A stretch of DNA of 64,000 nucleotides from Microseira wollei NIES-4236 (GCF_020521235.1 NZ_BLAY01000002.1:1-64000), one strand, 5' to 3'. Positions 26,250 to 35,723 are shown, counted from the first letter of the stretch. Numbers and translations: made by a program. Notes: generated by a model not told the origin, from the letters alone.

Positions 26250-26513
26250 TTGCAGGTATCAGATTGGTTGAGTGCTATGAACACCGAGTCAGCTATCGAT
26301 TGGGATGAAATATTTGAGTATCTACCGGGGACAATTGTAGAACTCAAAGACAAACCGGGAGTTTTGCATCGGATTGATTGCTATGAAGCCATGATGGTGC
26401 CTCCGATCTGGTTAGCGAACGATCCGCGTCCGCGCTATCCCCATGAATTGCGGATTGTGTCGCGTCGAGAAGTACAAGTCTGTGAATTAGAGTCCCAACC
26501 CGTTTTGGTTTGA
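26250..26513 (+). CDS. small hypothetical protein
   Basis: An 87-residue acidic protein if the TTG at 26250 is used, or 78 residues from the ATG at 26277. The central part (about residues 20-70), including EYLPGTIVELKDKPGVLHRI and a YPHELRIVSRREV segment, looks like a small beta-rich fold. It shares direction with the preceding small ORF and converges on the narM-like gene, separated from it by a GTAGGGGCACGGC hairpin. Function is unknown. Confidence 0.55.
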   Translation: MQVSDWLSAMNTESAIDWDEIFEYLPGTIVELKDKPGVLHRIDCYEAMMVPPIWLANDPRPRYPHELRIVSRREVQVCELESQPVLV

Positions 26514-26564
26514 GCTTTCTCTGGCGGTTGGATTTACAGCGATTTTCAATTCTTTTGACCACAC

Positions 26565-26632
26565 CGTAGGGGCACGGCGTAGGTAAGATTTCGGTTTGAG
26601 TGCAAGACTTTCGATGCCGTGCCCCTACTAGC
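26565..26632. repeat. GTAGGGGCACGGC hairpin repeat
   Basis: GTAGGGGCACGGC and GCCGTGCCCCTAC form a perfect 13-bp stem around a loop of about 40 nt. The element lies between convergent genes and reaches the 3' end of the narM-like gene, so it may end both transcripts. It is related to the GGGACACGGC repeats near 16010-16124. Confidence 0.8.
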
Positions 26633-27081
26633 TACGCCAATTCAAACTCCTTCAACGCTGGCAAAAAATTACGGTTTTCGTGGTTAGAGCGACTGAGTTT
26701 GATCAGTGCAAAACGCTGGAGTGGAGTGAGAGATGCCCACTGCTCTGAATTTAAGCTAATGCCGAAACTGTTACTTTGAGCCTGGACGCTGGCAGGAACC
26801 ACCTCAGAATTATGCCATTCGGGGGTAGGGTCGATCGGGAGGTCACTGGGGCGATCGCTCCCATGTTCTGCTACCAGTTGATGCACCATTTCCCGATAGG
26901 TTTGCACCTCAGTTTCCGTTTCGCAGGGGAGTTCTACCAACTGCTGTCGCTCTACCTTTGAAAAACGGTTCCAGTCTGGCAGTTTGAGTTTAACGCCACA
27001 GGTATCCAGTTTGTAGCGCACCTGCATGGGAATGCAACGGAGGCTTTCAACGAAATCGGCTTCAAATTGAAAAAAAGTCAT
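26632..27081 (-). CDS. nitrate reductase associated protein (NarM-like)
   Basis: A 149-residue soluble protein. Its start FQFEADFVESLRCIPMQVRY with the following KLDTCGVKLKL is the signature of the cyanobacterial nitrate-reductase-associated family. NarM, the known member, is needed for activity of the ferredoxin-dependent assimilatory enzyme NarB. Here it is the last gene of a respiratory narGHJI-narK cluster, 23 bp after narK on the same strand, which is unexpected. It might assist maturation of NarG, or it might be the host's assimilatory factor recruited to the cluster. There are two conserved cysteines and no signal peptide. Confidence 0.8.
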   Translation of the reverse strand: MTFFQFEADFVESLRCIPMQVRYKLDTCGVKLKLPDWNRFSKVERQQLVELPCETETEVQTYREMVHQLVAEHGSDRPSDLPIDPTPEWHNSEVVPASVQAQSNSFGISLNSEQWASLTPLQRFALIKLSRSNHENRNFLPALKEFELA

Positions 27082-27104
27082 GGCACTGTATTAGGCGGTT
27101 GTAT

Positions 27105-28295
27105 TTAGTGGTGGACGGGGGTGGGTAAGCGCAGAAACGTGCGCCCCAGCACCCAGGCACAAAGTAACGCAAACAGACTCAGTAGGATGAATCCTGGAGC
27201 ATAGCTGTGGGTGAGTTCCTGAAACATACCTAACTCCAGGGGCGGGAAGAACCCTCCCAATCCACCGGCTGCTCCTACTAAACCTGTGACGGTACCAACT
27301 TGTTGAGGGAAATACTGGGGTACTAATTTAAACACTCCGCCGTTGCCCAAACCGCAGAGAATAGCGAAACCTAATGCGCCAATGGTGAAGGGGATGATGG
27401 ACGGGAATGCCATCAGCCAGCCGATCGCAAACATCCCCAAAAAGACGTACAGGAGCAGGGTTTGTCCGCCAATGCGATCGCTCAGCCAACCGCCGACGGG
27501 ACGACAGAGGGTTGCCAAAATCACAAAAAAAGCAGTGCGGGCACCAGCATCAGCAGGAGGTAATGCAAAGACTTCTTTGAGCAGCGTCGGTAAATAGATA
27601 CTCAACGCCACAAATCCACCAAAAGTAAGCGCGTAGAATAGACTGAGCGCCCAAGTCAGTTTTTCGGTTTGCAGTACGCTCAAACATTCCCGAAACGTTT
27701 TCGGTCTGACCTTGACTGGGGGATTCTGGGCAGTCAGGGCAAAGACAATCCCCCAAACCAGAGAAGCAATACCAAACAGGAGAAATGTAGCAGGAATCCC
27801 GATCCAACTAGCAAGAACTGGTCCGCCAAAGACGGCGATGGATTGTCCGATATTTCCCGCCCCATAAATTCCAGTAGCCATACCTTGACGTTTTGGGGGA
27901 TACCAGCGCGAGACAAAAGCGACCCCAATCGCGAAAGAACTGCCTAAGATTCCCAGGAAAAACCCCCAGAACAGCAAGCTGTTATAGGAACGATCGATCG
28001 CTAACGCCACCGTTGGAACGATCCCAAAGCCTAACAGCAGGCTGAACACCCATCTTGCTCCAAAGCGATCGGTCAAGATCCCCGCCGGAATTCGTCCCAC
28101 CGCACCCAGCAAGACGGGAATTGCGATCGCCAAACTCGCTTGACCAACAGACAGTCCTAGTTCTTTTTTCAGCAACGGTGCTAGACCTGCGATTAGCCCC
28201 CAGTTGGCGAAGGCGATCGCGAAGGCTGTAGTTGCCAGAAATAGGCTCTTTGGGGCTGTTGGGTGTACATTTTCAAATTGGTTAGAACTGGTCAT
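27105..28295 (-). CDS. narK: nitrate/nitrite transporter, MFS NarK family
   Basis: A 396-residue 12-helix MFS protein. The nitrate signatures are present: GIYGAGNIGQSIAVFGGP (helix 5) and GNGGVFKLVPQYFP with GLVGAAGGLGGFFPP (helices 10-11), plus the TDRFGARWVF loop. NarK proteins exchange nitrate and nitrite or import nitrate with protons, supplying the respiratory enzyme whose active site faces the cytoplasm. It lies 14 bp downstream of narI and 23 bp upstream of the narM-like gene. NarK downstream of narI is the order known from Thermus-type nar clusters. Confidence 0.93.
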   Translation of the reverse strand: MTSSNQFENVHPTAPKSLFLATTAFAIAFANWGLIAGLAPLLKKELGLSVGQASLAIAIPVLLGAVGRIPAGILTDRFGARWVFSLLLGFGIVPTVALAIDRSYNSLLFWGFFLGILGSSFAIGVAFVSRWYPPKRQGMATGIYGAGNIGQSIAVFGGPVLASWIGIPATFLLFGIASLVWGIVFALTAQNPPVKVRPKTFRECLSVLQTEKLTWALSLFYALTFGGFVALSIYLPTLLKEVFALPPADAGARTAFFVILATLCRPVGGWLSDRIGGQTLLLYVFLGMFAIGWLMAFPSIIPFTIGALGFAILCGLGNGGVFKLVPQYFPQQVGTVTGLVGAAGGLGGFFPPLELGMFQELTHSYAPGFILLSLFALLCAWVLGRTFLRLPTPVHH

Positions 28296-28309
28296 GGCAA
28301 AAATGCTCC

Positions 28310-29029
28310 TTAAGAATGCTCTGCCATCCTGCTAGGCGTTCGCGTAGCGTCTCCGTAGGAGAATCGCTGATTCCACACCACCACTTGTGGGGGTCGCCAA
28401 ACATATTGCAAAGGCACAGATAGGAAGTGAACCAGGCGGGTAAAGGGGAGGAGTCCAATTAAGCAGAATGCCCCCACAATGTGGACTTTCACCATGACTG
28501 GGAGCGTAGCCACCAAGGAAAGATCGGGATTGAGGAGAAACAGCGATCGCAAATAAGGCACTGCTGAGGTGGCATACCAGGACGAACCCCAGCGATAAAA
28601 GATCGCCGTCCACACCCCCGCAACTACTTGTACCAGCAAGGCTAAAAGCAAGACCAAATCCATTGGTGAAGTCACGACTCGAATGCGAGCTTGGGAAATG
28701 CGGCGGAAAATCAGGACAAGAATGCCCCAAAGGCTGAGAAAGCCCATCGCCAGCCCGGTCGATTCCAGAACGTATAATCGCCAGGGAACCCCATTCCAAG
28801 CTAGGAGCGATCGCGGCATCAGAAAACCGATCAGATGGGCGGCGAGAATGACGAGAATGCCGTAGTGCCAAGAAACCGAACCCCAAAACAGTTGTTTGCT
28901 CTCTAGAAACTGAGAGGACAGACTCGAGTAGGAAAAGCGATTGTTGAAATAGCGCAGACAGGTAACGATGATGGCAACAGCGATCGCCATGTAGGGAAAG
29001 ATCGCGAACAATAAAGTATTGATGGTCAT
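28310..29029 (-). CDS. narI: respiratory nitrate reductase gamma subunit (diheme cytochrome b)
   Basis: The membrane anchor that oxidises quinol and passes electrons through two b haems to NarH. There are five hydrophobic helices. Histidines in SWHYG and AAHLIG (helix 2 region) and in VKVHIVGA and RLVHFLSVP (helix 5) are the expected four haem ligands. The ATG at 29029 matches the family start; an upstream start at 29044 is possible. The last about 15 codons come from a common cyanobacterial repeat containing GCGTTCGCGTAGCGTCTCCG, so the C-terminus (FSYGDATRTPSRMAEHS) is not native. Confidence 0.93.
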   Translation of the reverse strand: MTINTLLFAIFPYMAIAVAIIVTCLRYFNNRFSYSSLSSQFLESKQLFWGSVSWHYGILVILAAHLIGFLMPRSLLAWNGVPWRLYVLESTGLAMGFLSLWGILVLIFRRISQARIRVVTSPMDLVLLLALLVQVVAGVWTAIFYRWGSSWYATSAVPYLRSLFLLNPDLSLVATLPVMVKVHIVGAFCLIGLLPFTRLVHFLSVPLQYVWRPPQVVVWNQRFSYGDATRTPSRMAEHS

Positions 29030-29095
29030 AAAAAATCCTCGCAATCAGGAAAAATCTAGCTTTAGAAACCGGGTTTCTTAGCTAAATCTCGGCAA

Positions 29096-29650
29096 TCAGA
29101 CAGAGATTATCGTAGAAACCCAGTTTCTTTGACGGCTGCTTTGCAAAAAACTCAACAGCGATCGCACCACCGTTGCATAAGGGCTATCTGTTTTGAAACC
29201 TTCATTCATTTTTTCCAGAGCAGGAACTAAACAATCCTCAATTAATTCCCTGCCGAGAACCGCATCGGGTTCTAAAGTACTGAGAAATTCCAGCATCACC
29301 GACAAATGATCGGCGAGTTCATTTGGGGGGGCGATAAACCCATGTTCCTGATATTTTTGTTGCAATTTGACGAGGAAATCAGCTCGATTAAAGTTTTCGC
29401 CAAATAAGTGAAATCCGGGATAAGGAAAACAAACGGGATTCACATCAAAAGTGCTGGTGTAAATCTCCTCTAAGTGAGCTATAGATGTGCTGTTTGCCAA
29501 GGTTTGGAACTGGTTAATTAACTCTGCCGCTTCGGGATAATCCGTCGTCAATTGGCGATGACATTCGCTAATTTCTGCGGGTAATTCAGGCGATGGATAG
29601 GTGAAAATTGCAGAGAAGAGCCGATAAATTTGTTGAATTTGTGTCTTCAT
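29096..29650 (-). CDS. narJ: nitrate reductase assembly chaperone
   Basis: NarJ (delta) holds apo-NarG during insertion of the molybdenum cofactor and is not part of the final enzyme. The 184-residue helical protein has the TorD/NarJ-type pattern: an N-terminal IYRLFSAIFTYPSPELPAEI, a middle LEEIYTSTFDVNP (residues about 58-70) typical of NarJ, and PPNELADHLSVMLEFLSTL. The final residues (RNWVSTIISV) are encoded by a GAAACCCAGTTTC-type host repeat. It is separated from narI by about 66 bp and from narH by 229 bp, which carry two more copies of this repeat. Confidence 0.92.
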   Translation of the reverse strand: MKTQIQQIYRLFSAIFTYPSPELPAEISECHRQLTTDYPEAAELINQFQTLANSTSIAHLEEIYTSTFDVNPVCFPYPGFHLFGENFNRADFLVKLQQKYQEHGFIAPPNELADHLSVMLEFLSTLEPDAVLGRELIEDCLVPALEKMNEGFKTDSPYATVVRSLLSFLQSSRQRNWVSTIISV

Positions 29651-29879
29651 TTTTGATTCTTTATCAACTAAATAAACATGCAGAGTGTAGAAACCGAGTT
29701 TCTTTTAGCTTCTGGCTTACTGGTTGCCTTGTCCGGAGAATTAGTATTATTGAACCGCAAAGACGCGAAGGACACGAAGGAAGAAAGAGGAAGAAGTCAG
29801 AAGAAGTCAGAAGAAGTCAGAAGAAGCAATAAAATTACAGAAACCCGGTTTCTGGGTCGGTTTTTGCCCCGCGCTACCA
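29651..29879. repeat. narH-narJ spacer filled with host repeats
   Basis: The 229-bp spacer holds GAAACCGAGTTTC (about 29690), an AGAAGTCAGA microsatellite (29792-29826, four units) and GAAACCCGGTTTC (about 29840). Small reading frames here are repeat-derived. In most bacteria these two nar genes nearly touch, so the spacer looks like secondary expansion by repeats. Confidence 0.75.
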
Positions 29880-31370
29880 CTAAAGTCCTCGCTCTGGAGG
29901 AGTGCGGAAGCCGATTCCCGCCGAGCCTTTGTGCATAGCTGGGTCTTCCATCAGGGCGATCGCATATTCCCGGTGCATCGGCGGAATTACAAACCGATCT
30001 TGCATCGTGGGTAGAGAAGTCAGGCGGTAGATGGCTTCACATTGTTCTGGAGTGACGACCGCTTCGTTCAGTGCCGCTTTTACCTCTGGATGATCGAGGT
30101 GGTGCATCTCCTCAGCACGTTTGTATAACCGAACTGCCATCAATTTGCGATAGGTTTGTTCAATCAGGTTGATATTGCCTGCCGAGAACAGTTTCGCCAT
30201 GTATTGCATGGGAATTCGGGCGCGTTCGAGAGAGCTAAAGAAATCCTCACTGTTAATGTCATAAGTGCCATTTTCCACCTTGCCTGCGATCGGTAGCAGC
30301 GGCGGAACGTAGAACAACATTGGCAGGGTACGAAATTCTGGATGCAGGGGTAAAGCTAACTCCCATTCTTTGACGAACTTATAAACAGGAGACTTTTGCG
30401 CCGCTTCAATCACTGATGCATGAACTCCGCAGCGTTGCGCCTGGGAAATTACTTCTGGATCGAAGGGGTTGAGAATCAGTTCTCGTTGTTTAGCCACCAG
30501 TTCCGATTCATCGACGGAGGCAATTTCGTGGATGCGATCGCCATCGTATAGCACCACCCCTAAATAGCGAATGCGACCGACGCAGGAATGGAAACAAGCA
30601 GGCGCTTGCCCCGTTTCCAGACGTGGGTAGCACAAAATACACTTTTCCGACTTACCCGTTTTCCAGTTGTAGTAAACCTTCTTGTAGGGGCAAGCAGAAA
30701 CACAATAACGCCAACCGCGACAGACATTTTGGTTAACCAACACAATGCCATCTTCACCCCGTTTGTAGAGTGCGCCAGATGGGCAGGATGCTACACAACT
30801 GGGATTGGCGCAATGGTTGCAAATTCGAGGTAAATAGAAGAAAACCAGCCGCTCAATTTCAAATAAGGTTTCCCGTTCCTCTGGACTGAGTGGATCCAGG
30901 TTGGGGTCGTTGGCGGCATAGATGGGGGAACCACCCAAGTCATCATCCCAGTTTGGTCCTGCCTGAATATCAATGTCCTCTCCCGTAATCAGCGAAACCG
31001 GACGCGCCGTCGGTTGATCGTCGCCTGCGGGAGCATCAATCAAATCGCCGTATTTGTAAGTCCACGGTTCGTAGTAATCGTCAATACTAGGCAGATAGGG
31101 TTGATGAAAAATATTAGCGAGTCCTTTAACTTTGTTGGTTGCTCGCAACTCAATATCATCCCCTTCTTTTTTCCATCCCCCTTTGTATTGTTCCTGGTCT
31201 TCCCATTGGGTGGGATAACCCGTTCCCGGTTTGGTTTCTACGTTATTCCACCACATATATTCCGTACCCTGGCGATCGGTCCAGACGTTTTTACAGGCAA
31301 TGCTGCAAGTATGACAACCGATACATTTATCCAGGTGGAACATCATCGATACTTGAGCGCGAATATCCAT
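29880..31370 (-). CDS. narH: respiratory nitrate reductase beta subunit (Fe-S)
   Basis: NarH carries four Fe-S clusters that link NarI to NarG. Cysteine motifs in order are CIGCHTCSIACKNVW (Cys16-26), CNHCANPSCVASCPSGALY, CRGWRYCVSACPYKKVY with the Trp typical for the [3Fe-4S] cluster, and CILCYPRLE. The total is 496 residues. The ATG at 31370 follows GAGGAGAAACACA, a good ribosome binding site, and matches the family N-terminus MDIRAQ; the longer frame up to 31433 is not needed. The 174-bp spacer to narG carries palindromic GATCCCCC/GGGGGATC repeats. Confidence 0.96.
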   Translation of the reverse strand: MDIRAQVSMMFHLDKCIGCHTCSIACKNVWTDRQGTEYMWWNNVETKPGTGYPTQWEDQEQYKGGWKKEGDDIELRATNKVKGLANIFHQPYLPSIDDYYEPWTYKYGDLIDAPAGDDQPTARPVSLITGEDIDIQAGPNWDDDLGGSPIYAANDPNLDPLSPEERETLFEIERLVFFYLPRICNHCANPSCVASCPSGALYKRGEDGIVLVNQNVCRGWRYCVSACPYKKVYYNWKTGKSEKCILCYPRLETGQAPACFHSCVGRIRYLGVVLYDGDRIHEIASVDESELVAKQRELILNPFDPEVISQAQRCGVHASVIEAAQKSPVYKFVKEWELALPLHPEFRTLPMLFYVPPLLPIAGKVENGTYDINSEDFFSSLERARIPMQYMAKLFSAGNINLIEQTYRKLMAVRLYKRAEEMHHLDHPEVKAALNEAVVTPEQCEAIYRLTSLPTMQDRFVIPPMHREYAIALMEDPAMHKGSAGIGFRTPPERGL

Positions 31371-31544
31371 TGTGTTTCTCCTCTCAATTTCTAACAAGCA
31401 ACCTTCGTTTGATCCCCCTAAATCCCCCTTCAAAAGGGGAAATTTGAGCTTCTTTCTCCCCCCTTTTTTAGGGAACTTTGAGCTTCTTTCTCCCCCCTTT
31501 TTAAGGGGGGCTGGGGGGGATCTGGTTTGCGATCTACTGAGGTT
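31371..31544. repeat. narG-narH spacer with G/C-run palindromes
   Basis: The spacer contains GATCCCCCTAAATCCCCC with a matching AAGGGG arm, two copies of TTTGAGCTTCTTTCTCCCCC, and GGGGGGCTGGGGGGGATC. This is the same repeat family that sits in frame in tnpB (13411-13468). It will form strong hairpins in the narGH mRNA and could reduce narH expression relative to narG. Confidence 0.8.
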
Positions 31545-34500
31545 CTAAAACTTGGGTTCGCCTTTGAGCTTCCGTACCGCCACAAAGGTGTCGCGGTTTA
31601 CTCCCGTTGGTCCCCAGTAGTTAAAGCCATAGGTGAATTGTCCGTAACCCCCCATCATCAACACGGGTTTAAGGCGAATTCGCGTCAGGCTGTTGTGTCC
31701 CCCAGCGCGACGGTTGCCCCGTTCAGGTGACTTGGGTATGGACATGGTGCGCTCCATCGCGTGGTAGATGATGCCAATTCCTTGGGGAATGCGGGCGCTC
31801 ACCACCGCTCGCGTGACGACCACGCCGTGATCGTTGAACACTTCCACCCAGTCGTTGTCTACAATGCCGATGGTTTCAGCGTCTTTATCGTTAATCCAGA
31901 AGGGTTCAATCCCGCGCGAAAGGGTGAGCATCCGGTGGTTTTCGGAATACATCGAGTGGATGTGCCATTTCCCGTGAGGAGTGAGATAGTTCAAGACGAT
32001 CGTTTTGTCTGTAGGCTGATAACCATTACCCGCAACCAAATCCTCTGCTAAGTGAACGTCAGGTTTTGGTTTGTAGGTGGGCAGGTTTTCCTCAAAGGCG
32101 ATGTATCCCTCATGGTCGAGGTAGAAATGCTGCCGCCCCGTGAGGGTGCGCCACGGCACTAGACGTTCCACATTGAGGCAATAGGCAGAATAGGGGCGAC
32201 CATTGGTCATAATGCCTGTCCAGATGGGACTGTTCAGCAGTCGTCGGGGTTGTTGTACCAGGTCGCTGAATTGATAGCGCACACCTCGCGTTGGCTCAGC
32301 TAAATCGGTGAGGGGCAACCCCACTTTTTTCGACTCCGCCTCGAAGGCGCGGTAAGCCACTTCCCCATTGGTTTCGGGGGCGAGGTGGAGAATTACATTT
32401 GCCGCTTCTACCGCATCCTTAACGGAAGGATATTGCTGCCCATTCCACTGGGTTGCTGGCTGAGTAGAAGCCAATTCATCGTACAGATCGTCGATCGCCC
32501 AGTTAATCCCGTGAACGCCCAAGCCGTCTTTTCTGGCTAAGGGGCCAAAGGAAATAAAGCGATTGTACAAATTGACGTAATCCCGCTCGACTACGACAAA
32601 GTTGGGCATGGTCTTACCGGGAATGGGTTCGCATTCTCCTTTCGCCCAGTCTTTGATAGAAGGTTGAGCAATTTCCGCTGGGGTGTCGTGTTGTAGGGGT
32701 ACTGCGACAAGATCCGAGATTGGTTGGGGCAGGTGAACTTTTGCCAGTTCGCTGACTTGTTGAGCTAGAGCTTTAAAGATATCCCAGTCACTCTTCGACT
32801 CCCAGCAGGGCGAAATGGCTGCTGTGAGCGGGTGAATGTAGGAGTGCATATCGGTGCTGTTGAGGTCGTTCTTTTCGTACCAGGTAGCGGTGGGGAGAAC
32901 AACATCGGAGTAAAGCGCCGAAGTATCCATGCGGAAGTTGATATTCACCACCAGATCGAGCTTGCCCTGGGGTGCTTGTGGGTGCCAGACTGCTTCTTGG
33001 CTGGGATTGGTGGGCAGTTCGTCAGCGATCGCATTCGTATGAGTTCCCAGATAATGCTTCAAAAAATACTCGTGTCCCTTCGCCGAGGACATCAGCGCAT
33101 TACCGCGCCAAATGTACCAAACGCGAGGCCAATTTTCCGGCGCATCTGGGTCTTCCACCGAGAATTTCAACTCCCCAGTTTGCAGTTGCTGGACAATCCA
33201 CTGGCGAATCTCGGCATCGGTATTTGCGCCTGCGGCTTTGGCTGCTTGCACCAATTCCAGGGAGTTGCGGTTGAATTGGGGATAGAAAGGCAACCATCCC
33301 ATGCGTACCGCTTTTACCTGCCAATCCATTGTGTGGCTTGGGTCGGAACCTAATTGAGCTTCGATCAGGTTGCGATCGTAGCGCCACTGATCGGTGTGAA
33401 CGTAGTGGAAGGACGGCGCATTTTGTAACCGAGGCGGTTTCACCCAATCAAGGGCGAAGGCTAAGGCACTCCAAGAAGCCATTGGAGCTAGTTTTTCTTG
33501 ACCCACATAGTGGTTCAGTCCACCACCGTTGCGTCCCACACAACCGCACAACATCAACCCCACCATCGCGGCGCGGTACATCAAGTTATTGTGATACCAG
33601 TGGTTGATGCCTGCGCCGATGATGATGCAGCACTTGCCTTCGGTGCGTTCTGCGGTGGTTGACCACTCCCGCGCAAACTGCACCACCGTCTTGCGGTCAA
33701 TCCCCGTAAATTTTTCTTGCCATGCTGGGGTGTAGGGCGCACTTTCATCGTCGTAACCTTGGGGATAGTCTCCTGATAACCCACGGCTGACCCCAAACTG
33801 CGCCATCAGCAGGTCATAGATAGTGGTGACAACAACCCGTCCCGACGGGGTTTCCAAGTATTTAACGGGGACTTCCCGGTGGCAAACCTTCCCTGCCGCA
33901 AAATCGGTGAATTGAACGGGCAAATTAATATCATGATTTGCCAAAAAAGTCAATAGTGGCTCAATCTCTGCCCCATCCAGTCCGTCTTTCATTTCCAGAT
34001 TCCACTGTCCCTTTTGGGTTTGCCAACGGAACCCGATCGTGCCTTGGGGCATCCGAGGACGGTTAGCGATTTGGTCAAAGACCAAGTATTTCCACTCACC
34101 GTGTTCGACGTTTTGGTATTCGGCAAGTTGATCGGCAGCAATCATGCGTCCGGCGCGGTATGCGCCATCCTGCTCGTTCAGCACCACCAGGAACGGCGCA
34201 TCGCTGTAGCGTTTCAGGTAGTTGATGAAGTAGTCGGTGGGGCGATCGCAGTGGAATTCCTTGAGAATGACGTGGTTAACCGCCATCCAGAAGGCACCAT
34301 CTTGACCCGCGTTAACGGGAATCCACCAGTCGCCGTACTTGGCAACTTGGCTGAAATCCGGCGAGAATACCACAAACTTAGCTCCCGCGTGCCTCGCTTC
34401 AGCGATAAAGTGAACATCCGGCGTGCGGGTCATGTTCAGGTTAGACCCCATCGAGACAATGAAGCGAGACTTGTACCAGTCTGCTGCTTCCGCCACATCG

Positions 34501-35171
34501 GTTTGTTCGCCCCACACTTCTGGGGAGGCGTTGGGGAGGTCGCTGTACCAATCGTAGAAGCTTAAATTCACGCCTCCCATTAATTGCAAGAAGCGGGAAC
34601 CGCCAGCATAACTGAGCATGGACATGGCGGGAATGGGAGAAAAGCCAACCACGCGATCGGGTCCGTGCTGCTTGATGGTGTGAACCGTAGATGCTGCCGT
34701 AATTTCCAGCACTTCATTCCAACTGGCGCGGCGCATTCCCCCTTTGCCTCTAGCTTGTTGGTACTGACGACGCTTGGTTTCATCCTGCACGATCGATTCC
34801 CAAGCGGCGACTGGATCTGTGTGTTGGCGTTTTGCCTCGCGCCACAAGTCCATCAACACGCCGCGCATATAGGGATACTTGACCCGAATTGGGCTGTAGA
34901 TGTACCACGAGTAGCTGACTCCCCGCTGACATCCTCTGGGTTCGCAGGAGGGGATACCCGGTTCTAGATCGGGATAGTCGGTTTGCTGCATCTCCCAGGT
35001 GACGATGCCATCTTTGACATAGATTGCCCAGGAACAGCCACCCGTGCAGTTAACGCCGTGGCTACTGCGAACTACTTTGTCATGTTGCCAGCGATTGCGG
35101 TAAAACTCTTCCCACTGGCGCAGATCGGGGTTGATGATGTCTTTAATCGGAAGTTGCCCCCTGCGGGGCAA
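31545..35171 (-). CDS. narG: respiratory nitrate reductase alpha subunit, 5' end replaced
   Basis: NarG reduces nitrate to nitrite at a molybdenum-bis-MGD site facing the cytoplasm. The N-terminal Fe-S site is visible as [11 protein letters not shown] with CEPRGC further on, and the NarG-type catalytic region [22 protein letters not shown] holds the Asp ligand region. Length is about 1208 residues, normal for NarG without a long N-terminal lead. The native start is gone: codons 1-3 (ATG AGC TGG) lie at 46758-46766 beyond an 11.6-kb insertion. The present frame opens from a TTG at 35171 inside the insertion's end repeat, giving LPRRGQLP in place of MSW before IKDIINPDL. It may still be translated. 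Without a native ribosome binding site, expression is doubtful. Confidence 0.93.
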   Translation of the reverse strand: MPRRGQLPIKDIINPDLRQWEEFYRNRWQHDKVVRSSHGVNCTGGCSWAIYVKDGIVTWEMQQTDYPDLEPGIPSCEPRGCQRGVSYSWYIYSPIRVKYPYMRGVLMDLWREAKRQHTDPVAAWESIVQDETKRRQYQQARGKGGMRRASWNEVLEITAASTVHTIKQHGPDRVVGFSPIPAMSMLSYAGGSRFLQLMGGVNLSFYDWYSDLPNASPEVWGEQTDVAEAADWYKSRFIVSMGSNLNMTRTPDVHFIAEARHAGAKFVVFSPDFSQVAKYGDWWIPVNAGQDGAFWMAVNHVILKEFHCDRPTDYFINYLKRYSDAPFLVVLNEQDGAYRAGRMIAADQLAEYQNVEHGEWKYLVFDQIANRPRMPQGTIGFRWQTQKGQWNLEMKDGLDGAEIEPLLTFLANHDINLPVQFTDFAAGKVCHREVPVKYLETPSGRVVVTTIYDLLMAQFGVSRGLSGDYPQGYDDESAPYTPAWQEKFTGIDRKTVVQFAREWSTTAERTEGKCCIIIGAGINHWYHNNLMYRAAMVGLMLCGCVGRNGGGLNHYVGQEKLAPMASWSALAFALDWVKPPRLQNAPSFHYVHTDQWRYDRNLIEAQLGSDPSHTMDWQVKAVRMGWLPFYPQFNRNSLELVQAAKAAGANTDAEIRQWIVQQLQTGELKFSVEDPDAPENWPRVWYIWRGNALMSSAKGHEYFLKHYLGTHTNAIADELPTNPSQEAVWHPQAPQGKLDLVVNINFRMDTSALYSDVVLPTATWYEKNDLNSTDMHSYIHPLTAAISPCWESKSDWDIFKALAQQVSELAKVHLPQPISDLVAVPLQHDTPAEIAQPSIKDWAKGECEPIPGKTMPNFVVVERDYVNLYNRFISFGPLARKDGLGVHGINWAIDDLYDELASTQPATQWNGQQYPSVKDAVEAANVILHLAPETNGEVAYRAFEAESKKVGLPLTDLAEPTRGVRYQFSDLVQQPRRLLNSPIWTGIMTNGRPYSAYCLNVERLVPWRTLTGRQHFYLDHEGYIAFEENLPTYKPKPDVHLAEDLVAGNGYQPTDKTIVLNYLTPHGKWHIHSMYSENHRMLTLSRGIEPFWINDKDAETIGIVDNDWVEVFNDHGVVVTRAVVSARIPQGIGIIYHAMERTMSIPKSPERGNRRAGGHNSLTRIRLKPVLMMGGYGQFTYGFNYWGPTGVNRDTFVAVRKLKGEPKF
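35142..35147. repeat. left copy of 6-bp target duplication
   Basis: TTTAAT directly precedes the left inverted repeat. The same TTTAAT (46752-46757) directly follows the right inverted repeat. On the minus strand this is ATTAAA, codons 4-5 of narG. Confidence 0.85.
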
Positions 35172-35214
35172 CTTTGGTTGGCTGAAACCCTTGTCCTGCT
35201 TTGTTTATAGCCAT
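35143..35214 (-). other. possible leader ORF reading out of the left end into narG
   Basis: On the minus strand an ATG (35214-35212) preceded by TTGAGGCAAA opens a 23-codon frame, [17 protein letters not shown] followed by six more residues. It stops at the TAA formed by the TTTAAT target site. The same frame exists at the right end (46685-46756). It overlaps the new narG start in another frame, so ribosomes finishing here could reinitiate on narG. Whether it is translated is unknown. Confidence 0.35.
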
Positions 35215-35499
35215 TTTGCCTCAAAAATGTGTAGTCATGTAATTTAAGCTTTTCTTAAGCTTTGTCGATTCAACCACGATATATGATTTTATTGAGCCAA
35301 AATTGGCTAAAACCAGCGCCACATAAGGGTTTCCACAAAATGTAGTCATGTAACAGATTTTCCCAAATGCTGGAAAGTCATATTGGGTAATGGTTTCAGC
35401 CGGAAGTTACCCCGCGACGCGGGGTAACTTCCGACTAGATTTTCCGGCTGTGCGATTGCGCGCGAGACTGCGATCGCGGGAAAATTCAGCAAGCCCTAT
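35148..35499 (+). repeat. left 352-bp inverted repeat
   Basis: It begins CGGAAGTTGCCCC with GGGGCAACTTT as hairpin partner. Near position 35400 is a second palindrome, CGGAAGTTACCCCGCG and its partner. The two hairpin regions with the adjoining GGCTGAAACC are themselves inverted copies, so positions 35148 to about 35433 look like a MITE of about 286 bp with about 50-bp ends, followed by 66 bp shared with the other side. Two direct copies of TGTAGTCATGTAA lie inside (about 35231 and 35342), possibly protein binding sites. Confidence 0.9.
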
Positions 35500-35517
35500 C
35501 TACACGCTAATCACATA

Positions 35518-35533
35518 CATCACGAATGTGATG
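35518..35533. promoter_or_regulatory. operator-like palindrome upstream of the oxylipin-type genes
   Basis: CATCAC-GAAT-GTGATG is a perfect inverted repeat, overlapping the wider pair TCACAT (35511-35516) and ATGTGA (35526-35531). It lies about 190 bp before the first gene of the element, just inside the left inverted repeat, where a promoter region is expected. Such symmetry fits a dimeric regulator, but no regulator gene is present in the element. Confidence 0.45.
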
Positions 35534-35723
35534 CTATAGTTATTGGCGTAGCCAGACTGATTAGGGTCATAACGATTGTGACTATTGCTGCAGATAGCGT
35601 TAAGGATTGCCTTTATCCAGATATTCGTCCATCTGCTCGAAGGAAGCAGATTTTTGGTTGAGCGTCTCCTTATGTATAACTGTGCTTTTTCTACATCAGC
35701 AATAATCTAGAAGAGGTTAATCT

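Noticed and set aside
29608-29938. Plus-strand ORFs between narJ and narH
   Set aside because: They are composed of AGAAGTCAGA microsatellite and GAAACCCGGTTTC repeats.
32832-35210. Several long plus-strand ORFs opposite narG
   Set aside because: They are shadows of narG, whose frame shows conserved NarG sequence throughout.
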